From Nonomuraea angiospora (GTDB taxonomy: Bacteria; Actinomycetota; Actinomycetes; Streptosporangiales; Streptosporangiaceae): DNA of 64,000 nt. The notes under the pieces were generated by a model. It saw nothing but the letters and a program-made list of their open reading frames with translations, ran no database searches and had not been told where the DNA came from. Positions 52,434 through 61,150 of this stretch are shown here, one piece after another; the stretch's first letter is position 1; every line of letters begins with the position of its first letter. Location: assembly GCF_014873145.1 (NCBI RefSeq), contig NZ_JADBEK010000001.1:248001-312000 (forward strand), read 5' to 3'. Made by a program: the position numbers and the translations under genes.

Positions 52434-53306
52434 GTGGTCATCGAAGGCTTCACCTATCACCGCGTCCCCGTCGCCGACGGCGTGTCGCTGAGTGCGGCCG
52501 TCGCGGGGGAGGGCAGCCCGATCGTGCTGCTGCACGGCTTCCCGCAGACGCACCTCATGTGGCGGCACGTCGCCGCCGACCTGGCCGCCGACCACACGGT
52601 CATCTGCCCCGACCTGCGGGGGTACGGCGCCAGCGACAAACCCGCCGAGACCGAGCCCGGCACCTACGCCAAGCGGACCATGGCCGCCGACGTCGTGGCG
52701 CTGGCCCGCGCGTTCGGGCACGAGCGGTTCGCCCTGGCCGGGCACGACCGAGGCGCCCTGGTGGCCTTCCGCGCCGGGCTCGACCATCCGGCGGCGATCA
52801 GCCACCTGGCCTGCCTGGACGTGCTGCCGACCGCGGACATGTGGGACGTGATGCGCGGGGCCTCGGCGGCGGTCGGCTTCCACCTCTACCTGATGGCGCA
52901 GCCGCCCGGGCTGCCCGAGGCGATGATCGCGGCCTGCCCGGACGTGTTCTTCGGCCATTTCCTCGACGCCTGGACGGGCGACGCGCAGGCGATCCCCGCC
53001 GAGGTACGTGCCGCGTACCTGGAGGCCTCCCGCGAGGCGATCCCCTCGATCGTGGCCGACTACCGCGCCTCGGCCGGCATCGACGCCGAGCACGACCGGG
53101 CCGATCGGGAGGCGGGCAGGCGCCTGGAGATGCCGGTGACGGTGCTGCAGCAGGACTGGGGCGCCGCCCTCGGCTACGACGCGGCGGCGCTGTGGCGGGC
53201 GTGGGCCCCTCGGCTGCGGCACCTCACCGTCGGTCACGGCCACTTCATGGCCGAGGAGGCGCCTGCCGAGGTCGCCAAAGCCCTGCGGGAGTTGCTCGCC
53301 GGCTGA
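52434..53306 (+). CDS. Alpha/beta hydrolase (haloacetate dehalogenase/epoxide hydrolase type)
   Basis: A 290-residue alpha/beta hydrolase with an Asp nucleophile (LAGHDRGALVAFRAGL), the HG motif IVLLHGFPQTHLMW, RGYGASD and the catalytic His in VGHGHFMAEEAP. This is the DhaA/fluoroacetate dehalogenase and soluble epoxide hydrolase group; which substrate it uses is not clear. The GTG start follows AGAGAG. It is 77 bp before the P450 gene in the same direction, separated by a 32-bp palindrome. Confidence 0.88.
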   Translation: MVIEGFTYHRVPVADGVSLSAAVAGEGSPIVLLHGFPQTHLMWRHVAADLAADHTVICPDLRGYGASDKPAETEPGTYAKRTMAADVVALARAFGHERFALAGHDRGALVAFRAGLDHPAAISHLACLDVLPTADMWDVMRGASAAVGFHLYLMAQPPGLPEAMIAACPDVFFGHFLDAWTGDAQAIPAEVRAAYLEASREAIPSIVADYRASAGIDAEHDRADREAGRRLEMPVTVLQQDWGAALGYDAAALWRAWAPRLRHLTVGHGHFMAEEAPAEVAKALRELLAG

Positions 53307-53324
53307 AGGACCGCTCGCTTCGGA

Positions 53325-53356
53325 CCTGAAAGCGATAGAATTCTATCGTTTTCAGG
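53325..53356. promoter_or_regulatory. 32-bp palindrome, likely TetR operator for the P450 operon
   Basis: CCTGAAA-g-CGATAGAATTCTATCG-t-TTTCAGG: the central 16 bp are a perfect palindrome and the outer 7-bp arms also match, with one mismatched pair. It lies 27 bp before the P450 start. The TetR gene directly downstream of the P450 is the obvious candidate to bind it. Confidence 0.7.
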
Positions 53357-53383
53357 CCACGGTCGATCCCCCGAGGAGCTGGC

Positions 53384-54580
53384 ATGAGCGAGCCTGTAAC
53401 CCTGCCCCTGTACATGCGCCGGAACGCGTTCGACCCGGATCCCGAGCTCGCGGCGGCGCGCGACAGGGACGGTGTCCGGCGGGAGAAGTCGCCGTTCGGC
53501 CTCGACGTCTGGATGGTCAGCCGCTTCGCCGACGTCAGGGAGGTGCTCGGGGACTCCGGGCGCTTCAGCAACGCCCAGCGCAACGTCTTCAGGGCCCCCG
53601 GCATGCCGGAGGTGAGCCCCGAGGAGATCGAGCGGCTGCGGGCGGGCAACCTGCTCGCCTTCGACCCTCCCGAGCACACCCGGCTGCGCCGGATGCTGAC
53701 GCCCGAGTTCACCATGCGCAGGATGCGCCGCCTGGAGCCGCGCATCAGGGACATCGTCACCGAGCACCTCGACGCCATGGAGGCCGCCGGGCCGCCCGCC
53801 GACCTGGTCTCGGCCTTCGCCCTGCCGGTCCCGTCCCTGGTGATCTGCGAGCTGCTCGGCGTCCCGTACGCCGACCGGGGCGACTTCCAGCGCCGTACCG
53901 GGAAGATGCTCGACGTCTCGCTGCCCGTGCGGGAGCGGGCCGCGGCCCAGCTCGAGTCGCGCGCCTACATGGCCGAGCTGGTCGCCCGCACCCGGGCCGA
54001 GCCGGGCGAGGACCTGCTCGGCATGCTCGTACGCGAGCACGGCGACGACCTGAGCACCGACGAGCTGGCCGGCATCGCCTCGCTGCTCCTGCTGGCCGGC
54101 CACGAGACCACCTCCAACATGCTCGGCATCGGCACCCTGGCCCTGCTGCGCCACCCCGGACAGCTGGAGCTCCTCAGGCGGGAGCCCGAGCGGATCAACG
54201 CCGCGGTGGAGGAGCTGCTGCGCTGGCTCAGCATCGTCCACACGGGCACGTTCAAGGTCGCCACGACCGACACCGAGCTGGCCGGGCAGCCGATCGCGGC
54301 GGGTGACCTGGTGATGTGCGCCCTGCCCGCGGCCAACCGCGACCCGGCCTACATCGCCGACCCCGACCGGCTCGACATCGGCCGCGGCGACATGGGGCAC
54401 GTGGCCTTCGGCCATGGCGTGCACCACTGCCTGGGCGCGCCGCTGGCCCGGATGGAGATGCAGATCGCCTTCCCCGCCCTCTTCGAGCGCTTCCCCGGCC
54501 TGCGCGAGGCCGGGGAGCCGGCCGAGTTCCGCGCCTTCAACGTGGTGTACGGGCTGCGCTCGTTCCTGGTGGCCTGGTAA
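53384..54580 (+). CDS. Cytochrome P450
   Basis: A 398-residue soluble bacterial P450: I-helix LLLLAGHETTSNMLGIGTLA, K-helix ExxR in AAVEELLRWLS, and the heme loop AFGHGVHHCLGAPLARMEM with the thiolate Cys349. N-terminal FGLDVWMVSRFADVREVLGD is typical of actinobacterial CYP105/107-like members. Electrons would come from a separate ferredoxin; none is adjacent. GGAG lies 8 bp before the ATG. It heads an operon with the TetR gene. Confidence 0.94.
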   Translation: MSEPVTLPLYMRRNAFDPDPELAAARDRDGVRREKSPFGLDVWMVSRFADVREVLGDSGRFSNAQRNVFRAPGMPEVSPEEIERLRAGNLLAFDPPEHTRLRRMLTPEFTMRRMRRLEPRIRDIVTEHLDAMEAAGPPADLVSAFALPVPSLVICELLGVPYADRGDFQRRTGKMLDVSLPVRERAAAQLESRAYMAELVARTRAEPGEDLLGMLVREHGDDLSTDELAGIASLLLLAGHETTSNMLGIGTLALLRHPGQLELLRREPERINAAVEELLRWLSIVHTGTFKVATTDTELAGQPIAAGDLVMCALPAANRDPAYIADPDRLDIGRGDMGHVAFGHGVHHCLGAPLARMEMQIAFPALFERFPGLREAGEPAEFRAFNVVYGLRSFLVAW

Positions 54581-54602
54581 TCGGCTGCTAACGTGACGGA
54601 TC

Positions 54603-55211
54603 GTGCACGAGCAGGGACAGCGGGCCGACGCGCTGCGTAACTCAGACAAGATCGTCCGGGCCGCGATCGCGGTCCTTCGCGAGAGCGGCCCGGCGCTGTC
54701 CCTCGACGAGATCGCCCGGCGCGCCGGGATCGGGATCGCGACCGTCTACCGGAGGTTCGGCGACCGGGACGGGGTGATCAGGGCCGCGTTCCAGACGTAC
54801 TTCGCCGAGGAGATCGAGCCGCTCGCCCTGGCCGCCCGCGACGCCGACGACGCCGGGAGCGCGCTGACCGAGGCGCTGGCGGCCACCGTGGACACCCTGG
54901 CCGACCATCACGGGCTGCTGCGGGCGGCCCGGGAGTCGGGCGCGTTCACGGTCGACATCGCCGAGCGGTTCATGGGGCCGCTGAGCACCGTGCTGGCCAG
55001 GGCGCAGCGGGAGGGGCGGGTGCGGGCGGACCTGGTGGTGCGCGATCTGGCGGCGATCGTGGTGATGGCCCTGGCGACCGTGCACCCGGGCGACCCCGGG
55101 CACGCCGATCCGCGCCGCTACCTGGCCCTGCTGCTGTCCGGGGTGCGGCCCTCGTCCGGCGAGCTGCCCGCCCCCGCCTGCCCGTCCGTACGCCTCCAGA
55201 AGCCTCACTGA
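54603..55211 (+). CDS. TetR-family regulator
   Basis: A 202-residue regulator with N-terminal helix-turn-helix (SLDEIARRAGIGIATVYRRF, GDRDGVIRAAFQTYFAEEI) and a helical ligand domain. GTG 54603 lies 22 bp after the P450 stop, so the two are co-transcribed. It probably binds the 32-bp palindrome upstream of the P450, closing an autoregulatory loop. Confidence 0.9.
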   Translation: MHEQGQRADALRNSDKIVRAAIAVLRESGPALSLDEIARRAGIGIATVYRRFGDRDGVIRAAFQTYFAEEIEPLALAARDADDAGSALTEALAATVDTLADHHGLLRAARESGAFTVDIAERFMGPLSTVLARAQREGRVRADLVVRDLAAIVVMALATVHPGDPGHADPRRYLALLLSGVRPSSGELPAPACPSVRLQKPH

Positions 55212-55217
55212 GGCGTG

Positions 55218-56468
55218 CTAGGCGTTGGGGCAGCGGGGCGGGGCCGTGCCGTAGGCGTACTGGAGGAAGTCGGTCAGCATGGCGGGCCAGGAGTTCCAGT
55301 CGTGGCCGCCCGTGCCGTAGCAGTAGCGGTGATCGACGCCCAGGCCGGTCAGGGTCTGGTCGAAGACGCTCGCGTACGAGCCGAGTATGGCCTCGTTCAC
55401 CGAGAGGGCCTCGGTGTTGGCCTGGGAGGTGGTGCTGTAGGCGCACTCCGCGGGCGCCGGGCCGTGGCCGTCGCCGAGGATGTACTGGCCCGACGGGTCG
55501 CGCGGCAGTGACTGGCAGCCGCCCGCGTACAGGCCCAGCCTCCCGCTGAAGGGCGCGTACTTGCCCTGCGTCACGAGCACCGCCGGGTTGGCGGCGGGCC
55601 AGTCGAGGTCTCCGGAGGCGCTGGTGGTGTGCGGGCCGAACAGGGTGTCCAGCCGGTAGACGAGCTGTTGCCCCTGGTCGGGCACGGGCAGCCAGCCGTC
55701 GTACTTGTTGACCCGGTACGCCCCCAGGTCCAGCAGGGTGATCGCGGCCCCGGACTGCCACATCGAGTCGGAGACCGTCCGCTGGGCGGGCTTGCCGCGC
55801 AGGTCGATGCCCGGTGAGAAGGCGCCGATGACGGAGAACACGTCGGGGTGCGCGGCGGCGTACTTCAGTGTGCCGAACCCGCCCATCGACAGCCCCGCCA
55901 GGCCTCGCCCCGACCGGCCGGCGATCGTGTTGAAGTTGGCGTCGATCCACGGGATGAGCTGGGAAATATGGTACGTCTCCCACTTCGGCGCGAAATATCC
56001 GTCCGTACGCCCCACCCAGTCGCTGTACCAGCCGGTCATGCCACCGGTCGGCATCACCACGATCCCGTCGTACGGACGGCCGGGCGTGGTGCGGATCAGG
56101 GACACGAGGTCGGTCTTGGTCGTCCACTCGTCGTAGTCGTCGCCGCCCCCGTTGATGAGGTAGAGGGAGCGGTAGCGGGTGCTCCTGGCGGGGTCGTAGC
56201 CGGGAGGCAGGTAGACGCGCACGCTGATCTCGTGGGCGAGCGGGTCGATCGCGGGGGTGCCGCCGGCCGCCTGGAAGATCGCCGTCGAGGTCATGACGAC
56301 GTCGCGCAGCTCGGAGCCGTCGCCCTGGGGATGTCGCTCGACCCGCACGCAGGTGATGCCGTGGCCGTCCGGCTGGGGGAGCGTGGTCGAGCACGTCTCG
56401 GCGTACGCCGTCGTCGCGGGCGCCACGAGCGCCGCGGCGAACAGGAGCACGGCGGCAAATCGTCGCAT
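55218..56468 (-). CDS. Secreted esterase (alpha/beta-fold, PF00756 type)
   Basis: A 416-residue enzyme with a Sec signal peptide (RRFAAVLLFAAALVAPATTAYA). The nucleophile elbow is GLAGLSMGGFGTLKYA; the acid and the base His follow in GVDHRYCYGTGGHDWNSW. VRVYLPPGYDPARSTRYRSL and YLINGG mark the oxyanion side. This is the antigen-85/feruloyl esterase group; the natural substrate is unknown. Several Cys suggest disulfides, which fits export. Confidence 0.88.
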   Translation of the reverse strand: MRRFAAVLLFAAALVAPATTAYAETCSTTLPQPDGHGITCVRVERHPQGDGSELRDVVMTSTAIFQAAGGTPAIDPLAHEISVRVYLPPGYDPARSTRYRSLYLINGGGDDYDEWTTKTDLVSLIRTTPGRPYDGIVVMPTGGMTGWYSDWVGRTDGYFAPKWETYHISQLIPWIDANFNTIAGRSGRGLAGLSMGGFGTLKYAAAHPDVFSVIGAFSPGIDLRGKPAQRTVSDSMWQSGAAITLLDLGAYRVNKYDGWLPVPDQGQQLVYRLDTLFGPHTTSASGDLDWPAANPAVLVTQGKYAPFSGRLGLYAGGCQSLPRDPSGQYILGDGHGPAPAECAYSTTSQANTEALSVNEAILGSYASVFDQTLTGLGVDHRYCYGTGGHDWNSWPAMLTDFLQYAYGTAPPRCPNA

Positions 56469-56536
56469 CGCCTCTCCTCTACGGGACCGCCCCGATCATC
56501 ACCAGGCTTCGGCCGGCTCGTCAACACCCGGCCGCA

Positions 56537-56565
56537 TTGACAGTGAAAACAACCAAGCGCATGCT
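56537..56565 (+). promoter_or_regulatory. Candidate promoter of the FAD oxidoreductase
   Basis: TTGACA (56537-56542), 17 bases, CATGCT (56560-56565). Initiation would fall near 56572, just at ATG 56573, giving a leaderless message. An inverted repeat CAAGC-GCAT-GCTTG overlaps the -10 box and may be an operator. Confidence 0.45.
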
Positions 56566-56572
56566 TGCCGAC

Positions 56573-58330
56573 ATGGTTGAATCCAGCCTCACCCCCCAAG
56601 GGCCGAGCCGTCGCGCCCTGCTCCGCGGAGCCGCCGTCACCGGCGGCGCGCTGGTCGCGGGCGCCGCGCTGGGCAGCGCGCCGGCCCGTGCCGAGGTCGA
56701 GTACGACGTCGTGGTGGTCGGCGCCGGAGCCGCCGGGATGACCGCGGCGCTGACGGCGGCCAAACGCGGGCTGCGCACCGTCGTGGTGGAGAAGGCCCCG
56801 ACGTTCGGCGGCTCGGCCGCCCGATCGGGCGCGGGCATCTGGATCCCGTGCAACGAGGTCATCCTCGCCGCTGGAGTCCAGGACACCCCGGCCAAGGCCG
56901 CCGCCTACCTGGCCCGCGTCGTCGGCGACACCGTGCCGATCGAGCGGCAGCGGGCCTTCCTGTCGGCCGGTCCGGCGATGATCTCGTTCGTGATGCGCAA
57001 CAGCCCGCTGCGCTTCCGGTTCATGGACGGCTACTCCGACTACTATCCGGAGTTCCCCGGCGGCATGCCGAACGGGCGCTCCATCGAGCCCGCCCAGCTC
57101 GACGGCCACATCCTCGGGGCCGAGCTGGCCAATCTGAACGCCCCCTACATCCAGACCCCCGCGGGCCTGGTGGTCTACAGCGCCGACTACAAGTGGCTGA
57201 CGCTCGCCGCCGTCAACCCCAAGGGCCTCGAGGTGAGCTCCGCGTGCCTGTGGCGCGGCACCGAGGCGGCGCTGCGCGGCGAGAAACCGCTGACCATGGG
57301 CCAGTCCCTGGCCGCCGGCCTGCGCGCCGGGCTGCTCTCGGCCGGCGTGCCGGTCCTGCTGAACACCCCGCTGCTCGACCTCAAGGTCGAGTCCGGCCGC
57401 GTCACCGGCGTCGTCACGCCCGGCGGCCTGGTCAAGGCCAAGCGCGGCGTGATCGTCGGCTCGGGCGGGTTCGAGCACAGCGCGGCCATGCGCACGGAGT
57501 TCCAGCGCCAGCCCATCGGCACGAGCTGGACCGTCGGCGCCAAGGAGAACACCGGCGACGGCATCGAGGCCGGCGAGCGGGTCGGCGCCGCGCTGGACCT
57601 GATGGACGACGCCTGGTGGGGCCCGGCCATCCCGCTGCCGGACGAGCCGTACTTCTGCCTGGCCGAGCGCACCCTGCCGGGCTGCGTCCTGGTCAACGGC
57701 AACGGCGCGCGCTTCGTCAACGAGGGCGCCCCCTACAGCGACGTCGTCCACGTCATGTACGACCGCAACAGCGCGTCCGCGCCGCACATCCCCGCCTGGC
57801 TCATCGTCGACCAGAACTACCGCAACAAGTACCTGTTCCGGGACGTCGCGCCGCTGCTGCCGCTGCCCGACGAGTGGTTCAGCAGCGGCGCCGCGTTCAA
57901 GGCGTGGACGATCGAGCAGCTCGCCCAGAAGATCGGCGTCCCGCAGGCGGCGCTGCGCGGCACCATCGACCGTTTCAACGGGTTCGCCGCGACCGGCAAG
58001 GACCTCGACTTCCACCGCGGCGACAGCGCCTACGACCGCTACTACGCCGACCCGCTGGTCAAGCCGAACCCGTGCCTCGCGCCGCTGTGGCTGCCGCCCT
58101 TCTACGCGTTCAAGATCGTCCCGGGGGACCTCGGCACCAAGGGCGGCATGCGCACCGACGCCCGCGCGCGCGTGCTGCGGGCCGACGGGTCGGTCATCCC
58201 CGGCCTGTACGCCGCCGGCAACGCCAGCGGAGCCGTCATGGGCCACAGCTACGCCGGCTCCGGCTCGACCATCGGACCCGCCATGACCTTCGGGTACGTG
58301 GCCGCCAACGACATCGCCGACACGCCTTAA
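56573..58330 (+). CDS. FAD-binding fumarate reductase/ketosteroid dehydrogenase-type flavoprotein
   Basis: A 585-residue flavoprotein with a Tat signal (SRRALLRGAAVTGGALVAGA). The FAD fold begins YDVVVVGAGAAGMTAALTAA with VVVEKAPTFGGSAARSGAG; the C-terminal FAD/catalytic part has GLYAAGNASGAVMGHSYAGS followed by GSTIGPAMTFGYVAA. It resembles 3-oxosteroid 1-dehydrogenase/flavocytochrome c-like enzymes, but heme motifs are absent and the substrate is unknown. ATG 56573 is chosen over an upstream TTG that coincides with the -35 box. The neighbouring LLM oxidoreductase suggests a catabolic role. Confidence 0.88.
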   Translation: MVESSLTPQGPSRRALLRGAAVTGGALVAGAALGSAPARAEVEYDVVVVGAGAAGMTAALTAAKRGLRTVVVEKAPTFGGSAARSGAGIWIPCNEVILAAGVQDTPAKAAAYLARVVGDTVPIERQRAFLSAGPAMISFVMRNSPLRFRFMDGYSDYYPEFPGGMPNGRSIEPAQLDGHILGAELANLNAPYIQTPAGLVVYSADYKWLTLAAVNPKGLEVSSACLWRGTEAALRGEKPLTMGQSLAAGLRAGLLSAGVPVLLNTPLLDLKVESGRVTGVVTPGGLVKAKRGVIVGSGGFEHSAAMRTEFQRQPIGTSWTVGAKENTGDGIEAGERVGAALDLMDDAWWGPAIPLPDEPYFCLAERTLPGCVLVNGNGARFVNEGAPYSDVVHVMYDRNSASAPHIPAWLIVDQNYRNKYLFRDVAPLLPLPDEWFSSGAAFKAWTIEQLAQKIGVPQAALRGTIDRFNGFAATGKDLDFHRGDSAYDRYYADPLVKPNPCLAPLWLPPFYAFKIVPGDLGTKGGMRTDARARVLRADGSVIPGLYAAGNASGAVMGHSYAGSGSTIGPAMTFGYVAANDIADTP

Positions 58331-58371
58331 AACGATTGCCGTACCCCGCCGCGGGCCAGCAGCATGGCGGG

Positions 58372-59229
58372 ATGCACTTCTCGATCAACATTCCGAACTT
58401 CGGCGACTTCGCCGACCCCAGGACCGTCGCCTCGGTGGCCGTCGCCGCGGAACAGGCGGGCTGGGACGCGCTGTTCGTCTGGGATCACGTCGTCCACGTC
58501 AAGAGCAGGCGCCGGGCGTTCGGCGACCCCTGGATGCTGCTGACGGCGGCGGCGCTGGCGACCACCCGGATCAGGCTCGGCACCCTGGTCACCCCGGTCG
58601 CCCGGCGCCGGCCGCAGCAGCTGGCCCGCCAGGTCGCCACGCTCGACGCGCTCAGCGGCGGCCGGGTGATCTTCGGCGCGGGACTGGGCGGGCCGATCGA
58701 GGACGAGTACGGCAGCTTCGGCGAGCCCACCGACCCGGTCGTGCTCGCCGAGCGCCTCGACGAGGGGCTGGAGCTGCTGGCCCGCTACTGGAGCGGCGAG
58801 CCGGTCACCCATCACGGGCGGCACTTCCAGGCCGAGGACGTGGCCCTGCTGCCGCCGACCGTCCAGCAACCCCGCCCGCCGGTCTGGGTCGCCGGGTTCT
58901 GGCCCAACCGCAGGCCGATGCGCCGGGCCGCCCGCTGGGACGGCGCGGTCCCGCTGTTCGGGCCGGGCTCGCACGGCTACGGCCCGCCCGTCGACCAGGT
59001 GCGGGAGCTGGCCGCGTACGTACGTGAGCAGCGCCGCGACGACGGCCCCTTCGAGCTCGTCGTCGGCGGCGTCAGCCCCGCAGACGCCGCCCGGAGCCGC
59101 GACCTGCTCGGCCCGCTCATGGACGCGGGCGCCACCTGGTGGGACGAGCGCCAGCCGATCGACGGCGACGACCTGGACCGGCTCGCGCCCGTGCTGCGCC
59201 GGATCGAGCAGGGCCCGCCCACCCTGTAG
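58372..59229 (+). CDS. LLM-class flavin-dependent oxidoreductase
   Basis: A 285-residue luciferase-like TIM barrel: MHFSINIPNFGDFADPRTVA, AEQAGWDALFVWDHVVHVKS, TTRIRLGTLVTPVARRRPQQ and GGRVIFGAGLGGPIEDEYGS are the characteristic blocks. FMN- or F420-dependent; the exact reaction is not predictable. It begins 42 bp after the FAD flavoprotein and is probably co-transcribed. Confidence 0.88.
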   Translation: MHFSINIPNFGDFADPRTVASVAVAAEQAGWDALFVWDHVVHVKSRRRAFGDPWMLLTAAALATTRIRLGTLVTPVARRRPQQLARQVATLDALSGGRVIFGAGLGGPIEDEYGSFGEPTDPVVLAERLDEGLELLARYWSGEPVTHHGRHFQAEDVALLPPTVQQPRPPVWVAGFWPNRRPMRRAARWDGAVPLFGPGSHGYGPPVDQVRELAAYVREQRRDDGPFELVVGGVSPADAARSRDLLGPLMDAGATWWDERQPIDGDDLDRLAPVLRRIEQGPPTL

Positions 59230-59303
59230 CGAATCGAGGAGTCTCTGCGGTCTGCCATGATTCAAACGCACTTTGTCACCATTGCCCCCTGAGGAGTTCC
59301 CCC

Positions 59304-61142
59304 TTGGACCGCAGACATTTCCTCACGCTGACCGGCGCCGCGGGCCTGGCCGCCGTCGACTTCGCCCGCCCGGCGCTGGCGGCGAGCTACCCGTTCGCCG
59401 ACGCGGGCGTTCCCGAGGAGCTGCACGCCAAGTTGGGGGAGCTGGCGCCGTACGGCGTCACCACCGTCGCGTTCACGCCGTCCGGCGGCTGGGTGATCGT
59501 CACCCAGGACGGCCGCTATTTCGCCCGTGGCGTGCCCGACGCGTGTTTCGCCGAGCTGGGAAAGCTGGTCAAAGCCGGGGCGAAGATCCACTGCGTGGCC
59601 TTCCCCGCGGAGGGCGGCGACCGCTGGGTGATCACGAGTGACAAGGGGATGGCGGCGCGCGGCCTGCCCGAGGCGTGCCACCAGCGGGTCAGCGACTCCT
59701 ACACCGCCGGTCGGCAGGTCGTGCACGTCGCGTTCCCGCCGGCCGGCGGCGACCGCTGGGTGGTGGCCGACACCACGGGCTTCTACGCCCGGGGCGTCGA
59801 CGACGAGTGCTACCAGATGATGCGCAACCTGACGCAGGGCGGGCGCCGCCTGACCCGCGTCGCCTTCCCCAAGGGCGGCGGATGGGTGGCCGTCGCGCAG
59901 GACGAGTTCCACGCGCGCGCCATCGACGACGCCTGCTTCAAGAAGCTGAACGAGCTGGCCGCCGGCGGCTGGCAGCTGCACGACGTCGCCTTCTCCGCGG
60001 CCGGCGGCTGGGTGGCGAGCACGCGCGGCAAGGCGCCGGCGCTGCCCGCCGACCGGGTGCGGCAGGTCGAGAACGCGGTGGGCGGCGCGACCATCTGGCA
60101 GCGGATGAACGCGTGGAAGACGCCCGGCGTGGCCGTCGCGGTGGTGGTCGGCAACAAGATCGCCTGGTCCACCGGGTACGGCTGGCTGGAGGCCGGCAGC
60201 GGCGCCGCCGCGCACCCCGAGACCGCCTTCCAGGCCGCCTCCATCAGCAAGGCCGTGGCCGCGGTCGGCGTCCTGCGCCTGACGCAGACGCTCAAGCTGC
60301 CCCTGACCGGCGACATCCGGCCCCACCTGGGCTGGACCCTGCCGAGCCGCTCCTGCGTCACCTCGACGGCGGTGCCGACCATCGACCGCGTGCTCACGCA
60401 CCGGGCAGGCGTCATCGGCCGCGGATCCACCTCCCCGGCCGACGCCTGCACCGGCTTCGACGCCGGCGGCGGCGGCTTCGCCGGCTATGGCCCCGGCGCG
60501 ACCGTGCCCTCGCTGCTGCAGGTCATGAACGGTGAGGGCAACTCCCCGAAGATCGAGCTCACCACCGCCCCGGGGGCCGGGTTCCACTACTCCGGCGCCG
60601 GGTTCGTGCTGCTGCAGCGGATGGTGGAGCAGAAGAGCGGCCTGTCGCTGGCGTCGTACATGGACAAGGAGGTCTTCGGGCCGCTCGGCATGAAGAACAG
60701 CTCCTACGCGCTGTCGCCGGGCTTCGAGCTGGCCGCCGGCCACACCGCCACCGGCACGGTGATCTCCGGCAAGCGCAACCGCTATCCGGAGTCGGCCGCC
60801 GCCGGCCTCTACACGAACGTCCTCGACCTGTGCCGCCTGGTGTCCTACCTCAACAAGGCGTGGACCGCCTCCGGCGACATCGCCGGGCCCCTCACCAGGG
60901 CCTCGGTCCGCACGCTGCTCACGGCGGGGCCCGAGCCCACCATGGGGCGGGGCTTCTTCATCGCCGGTTCCGGGACGAAGAACTTCTCCTACACCCACGA
61001 CGGCTCCAACTACGGCTTCAAGTCCGTGTTCAAGGGCTATCCGGAGCTCGGCGCCGGATACGCGATCCTGGCCAACGGCAACAACATGGGCCTGGTCAAC
61101 GAGATCGCCGCCGCCGTCCGCTCGGTCTACGGCTGGGCCTGA
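59304..61142 (+). CDS. Serine hydrolase (beta-lactamase class C fold) with N-terminal repeats
   Basis: A 612-residue exported protein. A twin-Arg-like signal peptide (DRRHFLTLTGAAGLAAVDFA) is followed by five repeats of about 45 residues (GGWVIVTQDGRYFARGVPDA; GDRWVITSDKGMAARGLPEA; GDRWVVADTTGFYARGVDDE; GGWVAVAQDEFHARAIDDAC; GGWVAST), which look like blades of a beta-propeller. The C-terminal domain is a class C-type hydrolase: SxxK in AASISKAVAAVG, the Tyr motif in HYSGAGFVLLQRMV. TTG 59304 is the start; AGGAG lies 7 bp upstream. Substrate unknown. Confidence 0.85.
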   Translation: MDRRHFLTLTGAAGLAAVDFARPALAASYPFADAGVPEELHAKLGELAPYGVTTVAFTPSGGWVIVTQDGRYFARGVPDACFAELGKLVKAGAKIHCVAFPAEGGDRWVITSDKGMAARGLPEACHQRVSDSYTAGRQVVHVAFPPAGGDRWVVADTTGFYARGVDDECYQMMRNLTQGGRRLTRVAFPKGGGWVAVAQDEFHARAIDDACFKKLNELAAGGWQLHDVAFSAAGGWVASTRGKAPALPADRVRQVENAVGGATIWQRMNAWKTPGVAVAVVVGNKIAWSTGYGWLEAGSGAAAHPETAFQAASISKAVAAVGVLRLTQTLKLPLTGDIRPHLGWTLPSRSCVTSTAVPTIDRVLTHRAGVIGRGSTSPADACTGFDAGGGGFAGYGPGATVPSLLQVMNGEGNSPKIELTTAPGAGFHYSGAGFVLLQRMVEQKSGLSLASYMDKEVFGPLGMKNSSYALSPGFELAAGHTATGTVISGKRNRYPESAAAGLYTNVLDLCRLVSYLNKAWTASGDIAGPLTRASVRTLLTAGPEPTMGRGFFIAGSGTKNFSYTHDGSNYGFKSVFKGYPELGAGYAILANGNNMGLVNEIAAAVRSVYGWA

Positions 61143-61150
61143 CACGGCCT

